A DNA stretch of 64,000 bases from Lacrimispora sphenoides (lineage in GTDB: Bacteria > Bacillota > Clostridia > Lachnospirales > Lachnospiraceae), in contig NZ_FOIP01000002.1 of NCBI RefSeq assembly GCF_900105215.1, positions 1,674,001-1,738,000 on the forward strand, written 5' to 3'. The notes beneath the pieces were generated by a model. It was not told the DNA's origin and did not search any database. It saw only the letters and a list, made by a program, of their open reading frames with translations. Every line of letters begins with the position of its first letter. Position 1 is the first letter of the stretch. The position numbers and the translations under genes were made by a program. Below are positions 1 through 8,659 of this stretch, piece by piece.

Positions 1-1094
1 TTTAAAACCGGATACCGCTCGTTATTGGATATCTGTGTCCATATCTTTGATTCAGTGGAAGGCTCGGTCCTGGCGTTTAACATATCCGTGTTGACGATGG
101 CCATCAACTCTGCAACCTGCAAAGCCTCATCCTTTGCCGCCTGTCCTGTCAGGATATAATCAGACTTCACATAGCCGGTAATGTTACCGGACTGAATCTT
201 ATACCAGCCATCCGTCGTCTCTAAAATATTTCCTGCGGCTTTGCTTGGCATCTTTGCAATAACCTTGCCGTTTTCATTCGGCTCTTCTCTTACATTCAAA
301 TAATTATCCACGTCGGAAATACCGATGTTCTTATAGAGATTGAATATCATGGCCTTTAGATCCAGTTTTCTGGCTTCATTCAGTCCATATTCCATTTTAA
401 CGTAATCCGCGGATAAATACCCGGCCGGGATCTGTATCCAGCCCTCAGTCTGTCCTAAGACCTCATACCGCTCATTGGAAAGCGCCTGGCCTACCACATC
501 TGAACTGGTGGAGGGTTCCTTCCTGATGTTCATGCTATCGGTCTGAACGATAGCTCTTAACTTCACCAGATCCATTGCTTTCTTTTTTGCGTCTTCCCCA
601 GTTAAAACAAATTCGGAATTTATATATCCTTCAATCCCGCCGGAAGATATTTTGCACCAGCCAGATTCCGTATTCTCCAGGATATCGCAGGCACTGTCTC
701 CCTGGAGTTTTCCGATTACATCCTCCTCGGTTCCCGGCGCTTTTCTCACGTTTAAGTATCCTGATACCTGAATGATCCCTAAATTCTTATAGGAATTTAC
801 AACCTTTTCTTTTTCGTCCTTTTCCTTTGCTGCCTGAGCTTCAGACTCGGCTTCTGCATTTATGCCTGCTGATTCCTCCAGCTTTATTGCTGTGGCCTCG
901 GATCCTGTTGCAAGCCCTGCAGGTTTTGCAGAGAGGTGATTCTTCACCGCCATCCCCACTGCGGAAATAACTGCTACACAGAGAACCACTGTACCTCCCA
1001 TTGCCAAAAGTTTCTTATAATCATTCTTACTGCGTTTTTTTCTTGCCTTATCCAAACGAATTATATAATCTTTTTTCTCGTTGTTATTTTCCAT
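1..1094 (-). CDS. SH3b-repeat membrane-anchored protein, 3' end outside window
   Basis: Reading leftward from ATG 1094 the frame stays open to the window edge, giving 364 residues without a stop. After a short basic N-terminus there is one membrane segment (about residues 22-42), an Ala/Glu-rich linker, then bacterial SH3 modules with the pattern LNVR..P....VIG......GW.KI.SG..GY. Modules 1 and 3 resemble each other, as do 2 and 4 (the last is cut), so a two-module unit has been duplicated. The protein is membrane-anchored with SH3b modules outside the cell. Such modules usually bind peptidoglycan, and a catalytic domain (for example NlpC/P60 or a SleB-type hydrolase) may follow beyond the edge, which I cannot see. 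An in-frame ATG at 1112 is an alternative start; the GGAG before 1094 decided the choice. Confidence 0.8.
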   Translation of the reverse strand, partial: MENNNEKKDYIIRLDKARKKRSKNDYKKLLAMGGTVVLCVAVISAVGMAVKNHLSAKPAGLATGSEATAIKLEESAGINAEAESEAQAAKEKDEKEKVVNSYKNLGIIQVSGYLNVRKAPGTEEDVIGKLQGDSACDILENTESGWCKISSGGIEGYINSEFVLTGEDAKKKAMDLVKLRAIVQTDSMNIRKEPSTSSDVVGQALSNERYEVLGQTEGWIQIPAGYLSADYVKMEYGLNEARKLDLKAMIFNLYKNIGISDVDNYLNVREEPNENGKVIAKMPSKAAGNILETTDGWYKIQSGNITGYVKSDYILTGQAAKDEALQVAELMAIVNTDMLNARTEPSTESKIWTQISNNERYPVL

Positions 1095-1163
1095 CCTGTA
1101 CTTTCTCTCCATATTCCTGTTTTCTAGCGGAAAGCCAATTCAGACTAAAAGTCTATCTGCCTA

Positions 1164-1172
1164 AGTATAGCA
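1164..1172 (-). promoter_or_regulatory. extended -10 promoter of SH3b gene
   Basis: On the minus strand TATACT (1164-1169) is preceded by TGC, forming an extended -10 element about 70 nt before the start of the SH3b gene. The -35 region is weak (TCGCAA-like). Confidence 0.5.
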
Positions 1173-1291
1173 TAAAATGTCATTATTTGCGATATAACTA
1201 CAACAAAAAATTATTAAGATTATGTTACATATATTAAGAAAGATACATCCGGAAAAGGCAGATTTGAATCATAAGCCTCCAGGCACGAGAA

Positions 1292-1340
1292 CAAAAAACA
1301 GGACAGGAAACCCTATAAAAGGTTCCATGTCCTGTTTTTT
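1292..1340 (-). terminator. terminator after ABC transporter operon
   Basis: A long inverted repeat (AACAGGACA...GGTTCC with its mirror) is flanked by A-runs on one side and T-runs on the other. It lies just past the stop of the ABC ATPase gene. The symmetric A/T tails mean it could work in both directions. Confidence 0.75.
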
Positions 1341-1346
1341 CAACGG

Positions 1347-2144
1347 CTATTTCGCCAGAATCATTCTGTCATTTGAAAATTCCTCACCGCTTGCCTCTTC
1401 GAATTTCTTAAGAAGGTCCTCAACTTCCAGCTTCTTTTTTTCTTCCCCTGACACATCATATATGATGCGTCCTTCATGCATCATGACAAGCCTGTTGCCG
1501 ATCTGGATCGCATCCTTCATGTTATGAGTGATCATAAGAGTCGTGAGATTTTGCTCTTTCACAATCTCCTGTGTAATTTCCAGAACCTTTTTAGCAGTTT
1601 TGGGGTCAAGCGCAGCGGTATGCTCATCAAGAAGAAGCAGTTTTGGCTTTTTTAAGGTCGCCATCAACAAGGTAAGCGCCTGTCTCTGGCCTCCGGAAAG
1701 AAGCCCGACCTTATTGGTCATACGGTCCTGAAGTCCAAGACCCAGTTTTTTTATCGCCTCATGGTAAAAAGCCTTTTCGCTGGTCTTAATTCCCCAGGCA
1801 AGGCCTCTTCCCTGCCCCCGCCGATAAGCCAAAGCCATATTTTCCTGTATTTCCATTCCGGCGGCAGTTCCCAGCATAGGATCCTGGAATACCCTTCCGA
1901 TATATTTAGCTCTTTTATACTCCGGGTCCCTGGAAATATTAATCTCATCAATCTGGATCTTACCGGAATCAATCGGGTACACTCCTGCTATCATGTTTAA
2001 CATTGTGGATTTCCCTGCTCCATTACCGCCGATCACCGTAACAAAGTCACCCTCATTCAGATGGAGGTCAATGCCATTCAATGCCTTTTTTTCATTGATG
2101 GTGTTCCTATTAAATGTTTTTCTGACATTCTTAATATCCAGCAC
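1347..2144 (-). CDS. ABC transporter ATP-binding protein (TrpXYZ-type system)
   Basis: This 265-residue ATPase powers the neighbouring permease. Walker A is GGNGAGKST, the signature is LSGGQRQ, and Walker B is LLLLDEHTAALDP; the DEHTAALDP form is typical of the ATPases paired with ABC_sub_bind (TrpX-type) binding proteins. The start is GTG at 2144: AGGAGGAG sits seven bases upstream, and the upstream frame to 2186 overlaps the permease end and has no Shine-Dalgarno. It is the third gene of a binding protein-permease-ATPase operon. Substrate cannot be read from sequence; characterised relatives in streptococci carry tryptophan. Confidence 0.88.
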   Translation of the reverse strand: MLDIKNVRKTFNRNTINEKKALNGIDLHLNEGDFVTVIGGNGAGKSTMLNMIAGVYPIDSGKIQIDEINISRDPEYKRAKYIGRVFQDPMLGTAAGMEIQENMALAYRRGQGRGLAWGIKTSEKAFYHEAIKKLGLGLQDRMTNKVGLLSGGQRQALTLLMATLKKPKLLLLDEHTAALDPKTAKKVLEITQEIVKEQNLTTLMITHNMKDAIQIGNRLVMMHEGRIIYDVSGEEKKKLEVEDLLKKFEEASGEEFSNDRMILAK

Positions 2145-2146
2145 GG

Positions 2147-3064
2147 TTATTCTCCTCCTTCTGTATAAGATTTCCTGATGCGCCATTTATTCACCATGAC
2201 TGGCACGCAAAGCGCCACTGCAACGATTGCAGCCGACAAAAGCTTCATATCATTGGCATCCATACCCATTCTTAAAACCATGGCACGGATCACGAAATAT
2301 ATGACAGAACCCACGACTGCAGAGATAAGCTTACTTGCAAAGGAACGAAGTTTTCCCATCAGCACATCACCAATTACAATAGCCGCAAGGCCAATGACTA
2401 TCGCACCGGTGCCCATACCGATATCCGCGTATTTCTGGCTTTGACAGACCAGTCCTCCGGAAAGTCCTACAAGTCCGTTGCTGATGGTGAGGGCTAAAAG
2501 CTTTGTCCAGTTTGTATTGACGCCCTGAGCGCGTATCATTGCCTGATTATTCCCTGTAGCACGCATGGCACTGCCGATTTCTGTTCCAAAGAACCAGTAA
2601 AGAAAGAAAATCATTACGATTGCCAGGCCGATTCCGATGATCATTGCGGCGGCCTGCTTGCTTAACCCGGTTACCGCTATGAATTTAGACATAATTGTAT
2701 CAGTCTTTAAAAGCGGTACATTACTCTTTCCACCCATAATCCGGAGATTTATGGACCAAAGACCGATCTGTGTCAGGATTCCTGCCAGTATCGCCGGTAT
2801 TTCAAAGATCGTATGCAACAACCCTGTCACTGCCCCGGCTGCCATCCCGGCCACTGCCGCAATCCCTAAGGCAATCCAGGGATCAACGTTAAAATTAAGT
2901 ATCATAACGGCGCAAACACAGCCGCCCATGGCAAAGCTTCCATCTACCGTCAAATCGGCAATGTCCAATAGTTTGTAGGTAATGTAAACTCCTAAAACCA
3001 TAATCCCCCATAAAACCCCCTGAACAACTGCATCCTGAAGGGATACCAACAAACCACTCATCAA
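2147..3064 (-). CDS. ABC transporter permease (TrpY-like)
   Basis: A 305-residue integral membrane protein with about eight hydrophobic segments and the BPD_transp_2 look of branched-chain/TrpY-type permeases: a Gly/Ala-rich core and a KLLDIADLTVDGSFAMGG motif near the N-terminus, characteristic of this small family. It lies two bases upstream of the ATPase GTG start, so the two are translationally coupled. Function: forms the membrane channel of the uptake system whose binding protein is encoded upstream. Confidence 0.88.
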   Translation of the reverse strand: MMSGLLVSLQDAVVQGVLWGIMVLGVYITYKLLDIADLTVDGSFAMGGCVCAVMILNFNVDPWIALGIAAVAGMAAGAVTGLLHTIFEIPAILAGILTQIGLWSINLRIMGGKSNVPLLKTDTIMSKFIAVTGLSKQAAAMIIGIGLAIVMIFFLYWFFGTEIGSAMRATGNNQAMIRAQGVNTNWTKLLALTISNGLVGLSGGLVCQSQKYADIGMGTGAIVIGLAAIVIGDVLMGKLRSFASKLISAVVGSVIYFVIRAMVLRMGMDANDMKLLSAAIVAVALCVPVMVNKWRIRKSYTEGGE

Positions 3065-3112
3065 TCATTCCTCCGCGTATTTTCTCGTTTCATATTTCCT
3101 GCAATGCCCAAA

Positions 3113-3213
3113 GGGCTTTCATAGACATAAATGCCTTACATAAAGAATGAAAGCCCATCCTTTATGTAAAGCATCTATGGCCGGCAGGCGGACCCTTCAA
3201 ACAGGTCCCGCCT
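3113..3213 (-). repeat. intergenic hairpins with competing pairings between binding protein and permease
   Basis: Perfect 10-bp inverted repeats at 3113-3122/3147-3156 and 3136-3145/3160-3169 interleave, so they cannot both form. The second extends outward to 3120-3125/3174-3179. A separate stable GC hairpin lies at 3183-3215. No clear U-run follows, so this looks like an mRNA processing, stabilising or attenuating region rather than a simple terminator. It may let the binding protein be made in excess of the permease. Confidence 0.5.
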
Positions 3214-3234
3214 GCCGCTCATTTTTTAAACCGC

Positions 3235-4272
3235 TTATTTAAGGCTGGAAATATCAATTCCCAGGGTCTTTGCTGTTTCCTCATTGACAGTCAGCTTACA
3301 CTTATCCAAAGGAAGGTATTCAATCGGCATCTTGGAGATATCCGCACCCTCTGTCAGGATCTTTACTGCCTGCTGTCCGGTTAAGTAACCCAGTTCATAA
3401 TAATCAATGCCATATGTAGCAAGACCGCCGGCATTTACCATACCTTCTTCTCCGCAGATTACCGGAATACCGTTTTCATTCGCTACCATGCTCACGGTTG
3501 CCATACCTGCTGCAATGGTATTATCGGTAGGAGTATAGAGTGCATCTACTTTGCCTACCATGGAGGTAACAACCGTCTGGATCTCGTTGGAGTTGGAAAC
3601 GGTGTACTCTACCGCTGTCATGCCTTCCGCTTCAATTGCATCTTTTGCCATCTTAGCCTGGATTTCAGAGTTGGATTCTGCGGAGCAGAAAAGAATTCCC
3701 ACGGTTTTTGCATCAGGGAGAATCTTTTTTAAGAGAGCTATCTGCTCTTTCACAGGAGTTAAATCAGAGGTGCCGCTTACGTTTCCTCCTGGGTTATCGT
3801 TGCTCTCAACCAGATCAGATGATGCCGGATCAGTGACCGCTGTCAACAGAATCGGGATATCGCTTGTGGCTCCTGCCACAGCCTGAGCCGCCGGTGTTGC
3901 GATCGCGAGGATCAAATCGTCGTTGTCATTAACCAGCTTGCTGGCAATGGTCTGGCACGTAGGCTGGTCACCGGAGGCGTTCTGCTGGTCAACGGTATAG
4001 TTAAGACCTGCATCATCAAGCGCCTGGATAAAGCCTTTATTGGATGCATCTAAGGCTGCATGCTGTACAAGCTGGAGAACCCCGATTTTATACTGCTTTC
4101 CATCTGCTGTCTTTTCTCCTGTGGATTCTGCTGCTTCACTTGTTTTTTCTGCTGCAGTCGTGGTTTCCGGAGCTGAGGTCGCCGTGTCTGGTGCTTTGCT
4201 GCCGCATGCCGTTAAGGACAACATCATTGCGCCGGCAAGGACCAATGATAAAACATTTGCTGATTTCTTCAT
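3235..4272 (-). CDS. ABC transporter substrate-binding lipoprotein (TrpX-like)
   Basis: A 345-residue lipoprotein with a signal peptide ending in the lipobox LTAC (Cys about residue 23), then a Thr/Glu-rich linker and an ABC_sub_bind fold (KIGVLQLVQHAALD near residue 60, periplasmic-binding type). It captures the solute outside the cell and passes it to the permease. ATG 4272 is used because AGGAGAG lies ten bases upstream; an earlier in-frame start at 4296 has no ribosome site. It is the first gene of the three-gene uptake operon, behind a strong consensus promoter. The related streptococcal TrpX binds tryptophan; the ligand here is not proven. Confidence 0.88.
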   Translation of the reverse strand: MKKSANVLSLVLAGAMMLSLTACGSKAPDTATSAPETTTAAEKTSEAAESTGEKTADGKQYKIGVLQLVQHAALDASNKGFIQALDDAGLNYTVDQQNASGDQPTCQTIASKLVNDNDDLILAIATPAAQAVAGATSDIPILLTAVTDPASSDLVESNDNPGGNVSGTSDLTPVKEQIALLKKILPDAKTVGILFCSAESNSEIQAKMAKDAIEAEGMTAVEYTVSNSNEIQTVVTSMVGKVDALYTPTDNTIAAGMATVSMVANENGIPVICGEEGMVNAGGLATYGIDYYELGYLTGQQAVKILTEGADISKMPIEYLPLDKCKLTVNEETAKTLGIDISSLK

Positions 4273-4325
4273 AATCTTCTCTCCTCTTCCTTCCAAAATT
4301 TCGTCCTTTTTGGAACTTAATTCGT

Positions 4326-4354
4326 ATCATACTACAAAAAAGATTAGCCGTCAA
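4326..4354 (-). promoter_or_regulatory. sigma-A promoter of the TrpXYZ-type operon
   Basis: Minus strand -35 TTGACG (4349-4354) and -10 TATGAT (4326-4331) are separated by exactly 17 bp, close to consensus, and sit about 55 bp before the binding-protein start. No T-box or riboswitch is visible in the leader. Confidence 0.8.
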
Positions 4355-4448
4355 TTTTATTGCTTTAAATTTATGCGTTTTTAATGTGCTAAAGTACATT
4401 TTTGTAAAAAATGACGAAAGCTGGTCCCACATTTCCCGCTTTATTCAT

Positions 4449-4488
4449 TAAAAAAACCGGAGAATCTATGTTCTCCGGTTTTTTTTAA
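4449..4488 (-). terminator. bidirectional terminator after yitT-like gene
   Basis: AACCGGAGAA and its mirror TTCTCCGGTT flank a six-base loop, with A-run before and T-run after. It ends the YitT-family gene transcript and partly overlaps its stop region. Confidence 0.8.
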
Positions 4489-5348
4489 TTGGCAAGAAAT
4501 CCTTTTCCTATTATCTCGCTGGAATTAGATATCAGTATAAACGCTGTTGGTTCCACAGTACGTATATAATTTTTTAGCTTAAGTGCCTGTGAACGCTTCA
4601 TGGTCGTCAGGATGACTGTCTTTTTATGATGACTGAACGCGCCCTGTGCCTCATAAACCGTGGCACTCCGGTTAAGTCCATGAATGATATAATCACAGAT
4701 GGGCCCCGGATCATCACAAATGATGCTGAAACACTTGCACAGATTAATGTTTTCGATGACATCGCCAATCACAAGGGATTTGGCTAATAAACCAAGGGAA
4801 GAGAATAACCCTGTCTCCGGTCCAAATACAAAGTAGGCCAGAATGACTCCTGTCACATCCACCAGCAAAAGCACGGTTCCAATATTAAGGCTGGTGTACC
4901 GTTTCAGAATCATGGCGATAATATCCGTTCCCCCGCTGGAAGCTCCGGTGTTAAAAAGGAGCGCAGAACCTACGCTTGGCAAAAGTATCGCAAAGATCAG
5001 TTCCAAAAGTGGTTCCCTGGTAAGAGGCCTTGTAATCGGATACAGCCGTTCCAAAAAGTAAAGAAATAGGGACATCATGAGGGTGGCATAAACCGTTTTA
5101 ATCCCAAAGCTCCGTCCCAGGAAGAGAAAGCCAGCCACCAGTAAAACTGTATTCACAATGGTTGTGAACTCACTGGCCGACCAATGGGTTAATGCACTGA
5201 TAACCGTCGCAAACCCTGTGACACCTCCGAATGCAAAATTATTGGGGAATTTGAAGAAATAAATCCCCACTACCATAATCCAGATGCTGAACGTGATCAG
5301 TCCATACTCTGCAAGCGTTCTCAGTGTTTTGTTTTCTATCTGCTTCAT
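4485..5348 (-). CDS. YitT family membrane protein (DUF2179 tail)
   Basis: A 287-residue protein with five or six hydrophobic helices in the first 200 residues, typical of the YitT_membrane family (F..GG.TG..T.., then NTGASSGGTDIIA). A C-terminal soluble DUF2179 domain (about 215-280) contains HHKKTVILTTMKRSQ and a GKGF ending. The family is common in Firmicutes, often in several paralogues; its transport substrate or role is not established. It stands alone with its own terminator. Confidence 0.85.
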   Translation of the reverse strand: MKQIENKTLRTLAEYGLITFSIWIMVVGIYFFKFPNNFAFGGVTGFATVISALTHWSASEFTTIVNTVLLVAGFLFLGRSFGIKTVYATLMMSLFLYFLERLYPITRPLTREPLLELIFAILLPSVGSALLFNTGASSGGTDIIAMILKRYTSLNIGTVLLLVDVTGVILAYFVFGPETGLFSSLGLLAKSLVIGDVIENINLCKCFSIICDDPGPICDYIIHGLNRSATVYEAQGAFSHHKKTVILTTMKRSQALKLKNYIRTVEPTAFILISNSSEIIGKGFLAN

Positions 5349-5495
5349 GACTGTTTGTCTATCTCCCTCCGGCTCCTTTAAGCCGGTTCTGTACGTTTTT
5401 GAGTGAATTTATAGTTTCCTTTCACTCCCACTCGACTATACCTCAAAGGGGCGGTAATTACAAACACAATTCCATCTGATATTCTCACAGTCTTT

Positions 5496-7013
5496 CTATT
5501 GTGAACAAGGAGTAAATCCGACACTGGCAAGGAACCGTCCAAACCCATTCCGTCCCTGCTCATCGCATTTGTATACGCCGGAATCCTCCAGAACCCGTTC
5601 AAATACCAGGCCAACTTCCTTCTTTAAAATTTCATCCACATTTTCTTTTGTCACTTCTTCATATTTTCCAAGGAAAGCCTCCGCCCAATCTGCATGCTTT
5701 TCAATGGCTTCTTCATCTCTTATGCTTTTCCCTTCCACAATGCACTGAGCCAGCAGGTTCAGCTCTACCTTCAGCCTGGAAGGCAGGACAGCCAATCCCA
5801 TGACTTCAATTAAGCCGATATTCTCTTTCTTGATATGATGTAGCTCCTGATGAGGGTGGTAAACTCCAAGAGGGAATTCTTCTGTGGTGATATTATTTCT
5901 TAAGACCAGATCAAGTTCGTATACACCATCCCGCATTCTGGCAATAGGGGTGATGGTGTTGTGAGGCTCTCCGTCTGTTTCTGCAAAAATAAAGGCTTCC
6001 TCGTCCGTATAAGCCCTCCAGGCATCAAGAATCTTAGTTCCAAGGGCGATTAGGTCCTCCGGATTTTTGCTTCTGGTGCGCAGTACGGACATCGGCCATT
6101 TCACGATTCCGGCTTCCACTCCCTCAAAGCCTTCCAACTGGAAACAACTCTCCATGGGGGCCTTTGCCATGGCAAAATCATAATTTCCTCCCTGAAAGTG
6201 GTCATGGGACAGGATGGATCCTCCTACAATGGGAAGATCTGCATTGGAACCAAGGAAGTAGTGAGGAAACATTTTGACAAAATCAAACAATTTTACAAAG
6301 GTATCTCTCTCTATCTTCATGGGAATATGCTTTCCGTTGAAAACGATACAGTGCTCGTTATAATAAACATAGGGGGAATACTGAAAGCCCCACTCACTGT
6401 TATTGATTTCAAGACGGATGATTCTGTGGTTATTTCTGGCCGGATGATTGGTCCTTCCGGCATAGCCCTCATTTTCCATACAAAGCTGGCATTTGGGATA
6501 ACCGCCTTGTTTTGCAAGCTTTGCTGCGGCAATCGCCTTTGGATCCTTCTCAGGCTTTGATAAATTCACCGTAATATCCAGGTCACCGTATTTGGTAGGG
6601 GTCACCCACCGCATATCCTTTTTAATCCGGTACCGCCTGATATAATCGGAATCCTGGCTTAGTTTATAATAATATCCGGTTGCAGCCTCAGGCGACTGGC
6701 CCTGATACAGCTCCCAGAATGTTTTTTCTATTTCGCTAGGTCTTGGCATCAGACAATTCATCAGTTTTGTATCAAACAAATCCCGGTATGTAACACTGTC
6801 TTCTTCTATGATTCCGGCCTGGCATGCATAATCAAGTAATTCCTGCAAAACAGCTTCCAGATCAATATCTTCCGGTACTCCATCAGACTCCTCATACTCG
6901 TCCATCATCATTACATCAAGGATTTGGTTAAGGGCATAATACCGGTCCGCTTCTCCGATCAAGCCTGTGTTCCGTCCATATTGTACCAGTTTCTTAATTG
7001 CCTCGTAAATCAT
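5496..7013 (-). CDS. galT: UDP-glucose--hexose-1-phosphate uridylyltransferase (class II GalT)
   Basis: 505 residues, the normal length of the Firmicute class II GalT and much longer than the E. coli type. It moves UMP from UDP-glucose to galactose-1-phosphate in the Leloir pathway. Family-typical stretches include GGSILSHDHFQGG (the His-rich active-site region, about residue 265-280), HNTITPIAR and GVYHPHQELHHIKKENIGLIEVMG. The start ATG 7013 has AGGAGG nine bases upstream and a consensus promoter 45 bp upstream. No galK or galE is adjacent, so the rest of the pathway must be encoded elsewhere. Confidence 0.93.
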   Translation of the reverse strand: MIYEAIKKLVQYGRNTGLIGEADRYYALNQILDVMMMDEYEESDGVPEDIDLEAVLQELLDYACQAGIIEEDSVTYRDLFDTKLMNCLMPRPSEIEKTFWELYQGQSPEAATGYYYKLSQDSDYIRRYRIKKDMRWVTPTKYGDLDITVNLSKPEKDPKAIAAAKLAKQGGYPKCQLCMENEGYAGRTNHPARNNHRIIRLEINNSEWGFQYSPYVYYNEHCIVFNGKHIPMKIERDTFVKLFDFVKMFPHYFLGSNADLPIVGGSILSHDHFQGGNYDFAMAKAPMESCFQLEGFEGVEAGIVKWPMSVLRTRSKNPEDLIALGTKILDAWRAYTDEEAFIFAETDGEPHNTITPIARMRDGVYELDLVLRNNITTEEFPLGVYHPHQELHHIKKENIGLIEVMGLAVLPSRLKVELNLLAQCIVEGKSIRDEEAIEKHADWAEAFLGKYEEVTKENVDEILKKEVGLVFERVLEDSGVYKCDEQGRNGFGRFLASVGFTPCSQ

Positions 7014-7057
7014 TGTGATGTTCCTCCTGGTTTTTTTTATCCTAATATACCTATCCC

Positions 7058-7086
7058 ATTATACATTTCCAAAAGCGGCAAAACAA
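7058..7086 (-). promoter_or_regulatory. galT promoter
   Basis: Minus strand -35 TTGTTT (7081-7086), 17-bp spacer, -10 TATAAT (7058-7063), followed after 44 bp by the galT start. Confidence 0.7.
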
Positions 7087-7103
7087 TATCCTATATTTTG
7101 TTT

Positions 7104-7619
7104 TTATTGCATTTTTTTAATAAAATTACTGATCCGGCTTATAATCATGCCGCCCAGGATCCCTATGATAAGTCCGGCTGCTGTACCGGCGATCAAAAGA
7201 AAGGGTAGATAAAAGAATACTCCGGCCTGTTTGACCACAAGGGCAGCCACGCAAACCTGTCCGATGTTATGCCCCACGCCTCCAAGAATACTGATTCCCG
7301 TTGTGCCCATCCAGTTTTTTCTCTTGCAAAGAACCATTAGAAGCAGGCTTAAGCTCCAGCCTCCCAGGCTGTAGAGCATGGCAAACAAGTTTCCAAAGGT
7401 AAATCCGGTGAGAACGATCCGCAAAAGTGAAATGACAACCGTTCCGCCTGTCCCAACCGTATAGAGCCCCACAACCGTGACCAGATTGGCAAGCCCCAGC
7501 TTTACACCCGGTATTCCAAGGGAAATGGGAATCAGGGTTTCTACAAAGCTGAGAACAAACGCCAGTGCAATCAGCATTCCGTACAACGCTGCCACATGTG
7601 CTGAATTTTTTACTTTCAT
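7104..7619 (-). CDS. Gx transporter / Hpre_diP_synt_I family membrane protein
   Basis: A 171-residue protein with five hydrophobic segments and the family signature ETLIP...GIPGVKLGLANLV near residue 30-50, followed by a Gly-rich GGVGHNIGQ segment. The family is annotated as 'heptaprenyl diphosphate synthase component I' or 'Gx transporter' and looks like an ECF-type S component; in related clostridia it often lies beside a NusG-II domain protein, absent here. The start is ATG 7619 with AGGAGAG upstream; the longer frame to 7649 lacks a ribosome site. Substrate unknown. Confidence 0.82.
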   Translation of the reverse strand: MKVKNSAHVAALYGMLIALAFVLSFVETLIPISLGIPGVKLGLANLVTVVGLYTVGTGGTVVISLLRIVLTGFTFGNLFAMLYSLGGWSLSLLLMVLCKRKNWMGTTGISILGGVGHNIGQVCVAALVVKQAGVFFYLPFLLIAGTAAGLIIGILGGMIISRISNFIKKMQ

Positions 7620-7681
7620 AAGAGCTCTCCTTTTTCCTGCATTCAGCATTTATCTTATCACACTTTGACATTTATGTAAAA

Positions 7682-7731
7682 GAAAATCCCGGAGAGCATC
7701 CTCATTATTATGAAAGTGCTCTCCGGGATTG
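7682..7731 (-). terminator. terminator after degV-like gene
   Basis: A perfect 14-bp inverted repeat (AATCCCGGAGAGCA and mirror) with a T-rich tail on the minus strand, immediately downstream of the DegV gene. Confidence 0.75.
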
Positions 7732-7734
7732 GAA

Positions 7735-8622
7735 CTAATCTGTTCTTTTATCACCCCAGAAAAATAATGCCACAGTACCCGGTCCGGTATGGGAGCCGAT
7801 GACTGCTCCAATGCTGTTTAACAGTACCTTTCCGGAAAGCTTTTGGAAGCGTTCCTCCACCAGGACCGCTACCTCCCTGGCATCATTTTCACAGGCGGAA
7901 TAAGAAAGAAAGCATTTGCCGCTGTAATCTCTCCCGCCCTTTGCATGGGCTTCCATTGTGTTTATAATCTCCTGGATGGCCTTTTTCTTGGTACGGATCT
8001 TCTGCCTTGGAATCAGATGTCCTGTGTTGTCAATGCTCATGAGAGGGCAGATATTAAGCACCGTGCCAAGCATTGCGGATGTGGCTGAAATCCTGCCTCC
8101 CCGCTTAAAACTGGTCAAATCTGTGGAGAAAAACCAGTGATGCACGAACAATTTATTATTCTCCGTCCATTCGGTGGCCTCTTCCAGGGAGACCCCTTTA
8201 TCCCTTAAGTCTGCCACTGAATCGGTCAGAAGACCATAGCCGGAAGAAGCGCCCAGGGAGTCCACAATGACGATCTTTCTATCCGGATATCTGGAACTCA
8301 TTTCCTCTCTGGCTACGCATGCAGAATTGTAGGTTCCTGAAATACCGGAGGAAAGAGTGAGATGCAATATATCTTTGCCTTCCTTTAAAAATGGTTCAAA
8401 AAAATCACAATATTCTTCCACATTTACCTGGGAAGTCACTGGGGTCGCACCTTTGGCGATCCGGTCATAAAACTCAGGAAAGGGAATGCTCTGCCCTAAG
8501 TCATCCGGATAGGTAACGCCATCCATTGTATAGTGAAAACACACATAGGGAATATGGCGCTGCTCAAAAAATTCCTTCTTCATATCTACCGTAGAACAGC
8601 AGGTTAAAATAAAACTTCCCAT
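7735..8622 (-). CDS. DegV family fatty-acid-binding protein
   Basis: 295 residues, the usual DegV length. The N-terminus FILTCCSTVDM carries the ligand-proximal Ser/Thr cluster, SSGISGTYNSA (about residue 88-98) is the hallmark lipid-carboxylate binding loop, and a KRGGRIS segment follows near residue 173. Family members bind long-chain fatty acids; in some Firmicutes (FakB) they present the fatty acid to FakA kinase. No fakA is adjacent. Only 37 bp separate it from the upstream histidine kinase, so it may be partly read through from the Pho operon as well as having its own AT-rich promoter there. Confidence 0.88.
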   Translation of the reverse strand: MGSFILTCCSTVDMKKEFFEQRHIPYVCFHYTMDGVTYPDDLGQSIPFPEFYDRIAKGATPVTSQVNVEEYCDFFEPFLKEGKDILHLTLSSGISGTYNSACVAREEMSSRYPDRKIVIVDSLGASSGYGLLTDSVADLRDKGVSLEEATEWTENNKLFVHHWFFSTDLTSFKRGGRISATSAMLGTVLNICPLMSIDNTGHLIPRQKIRTKKKAIQEIINTMEAHAKGGRDYSGKCFLSYSACENDAREVAVLVEERFQKLSGKVLLNSIGAVIGSHTGPGTVALFFWGDKRTD

Positions 8623-8659
8623 ATCTGCACACCTCCTATCATTTACTGAATCAATATTA

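Noticed and set aside
5401..5427. GAGTGAA/TTCACTC hairpin as galT terminator
   Set aside because: The stem is short, the loop is 13 bases, and there is no U-run on the minus strand.
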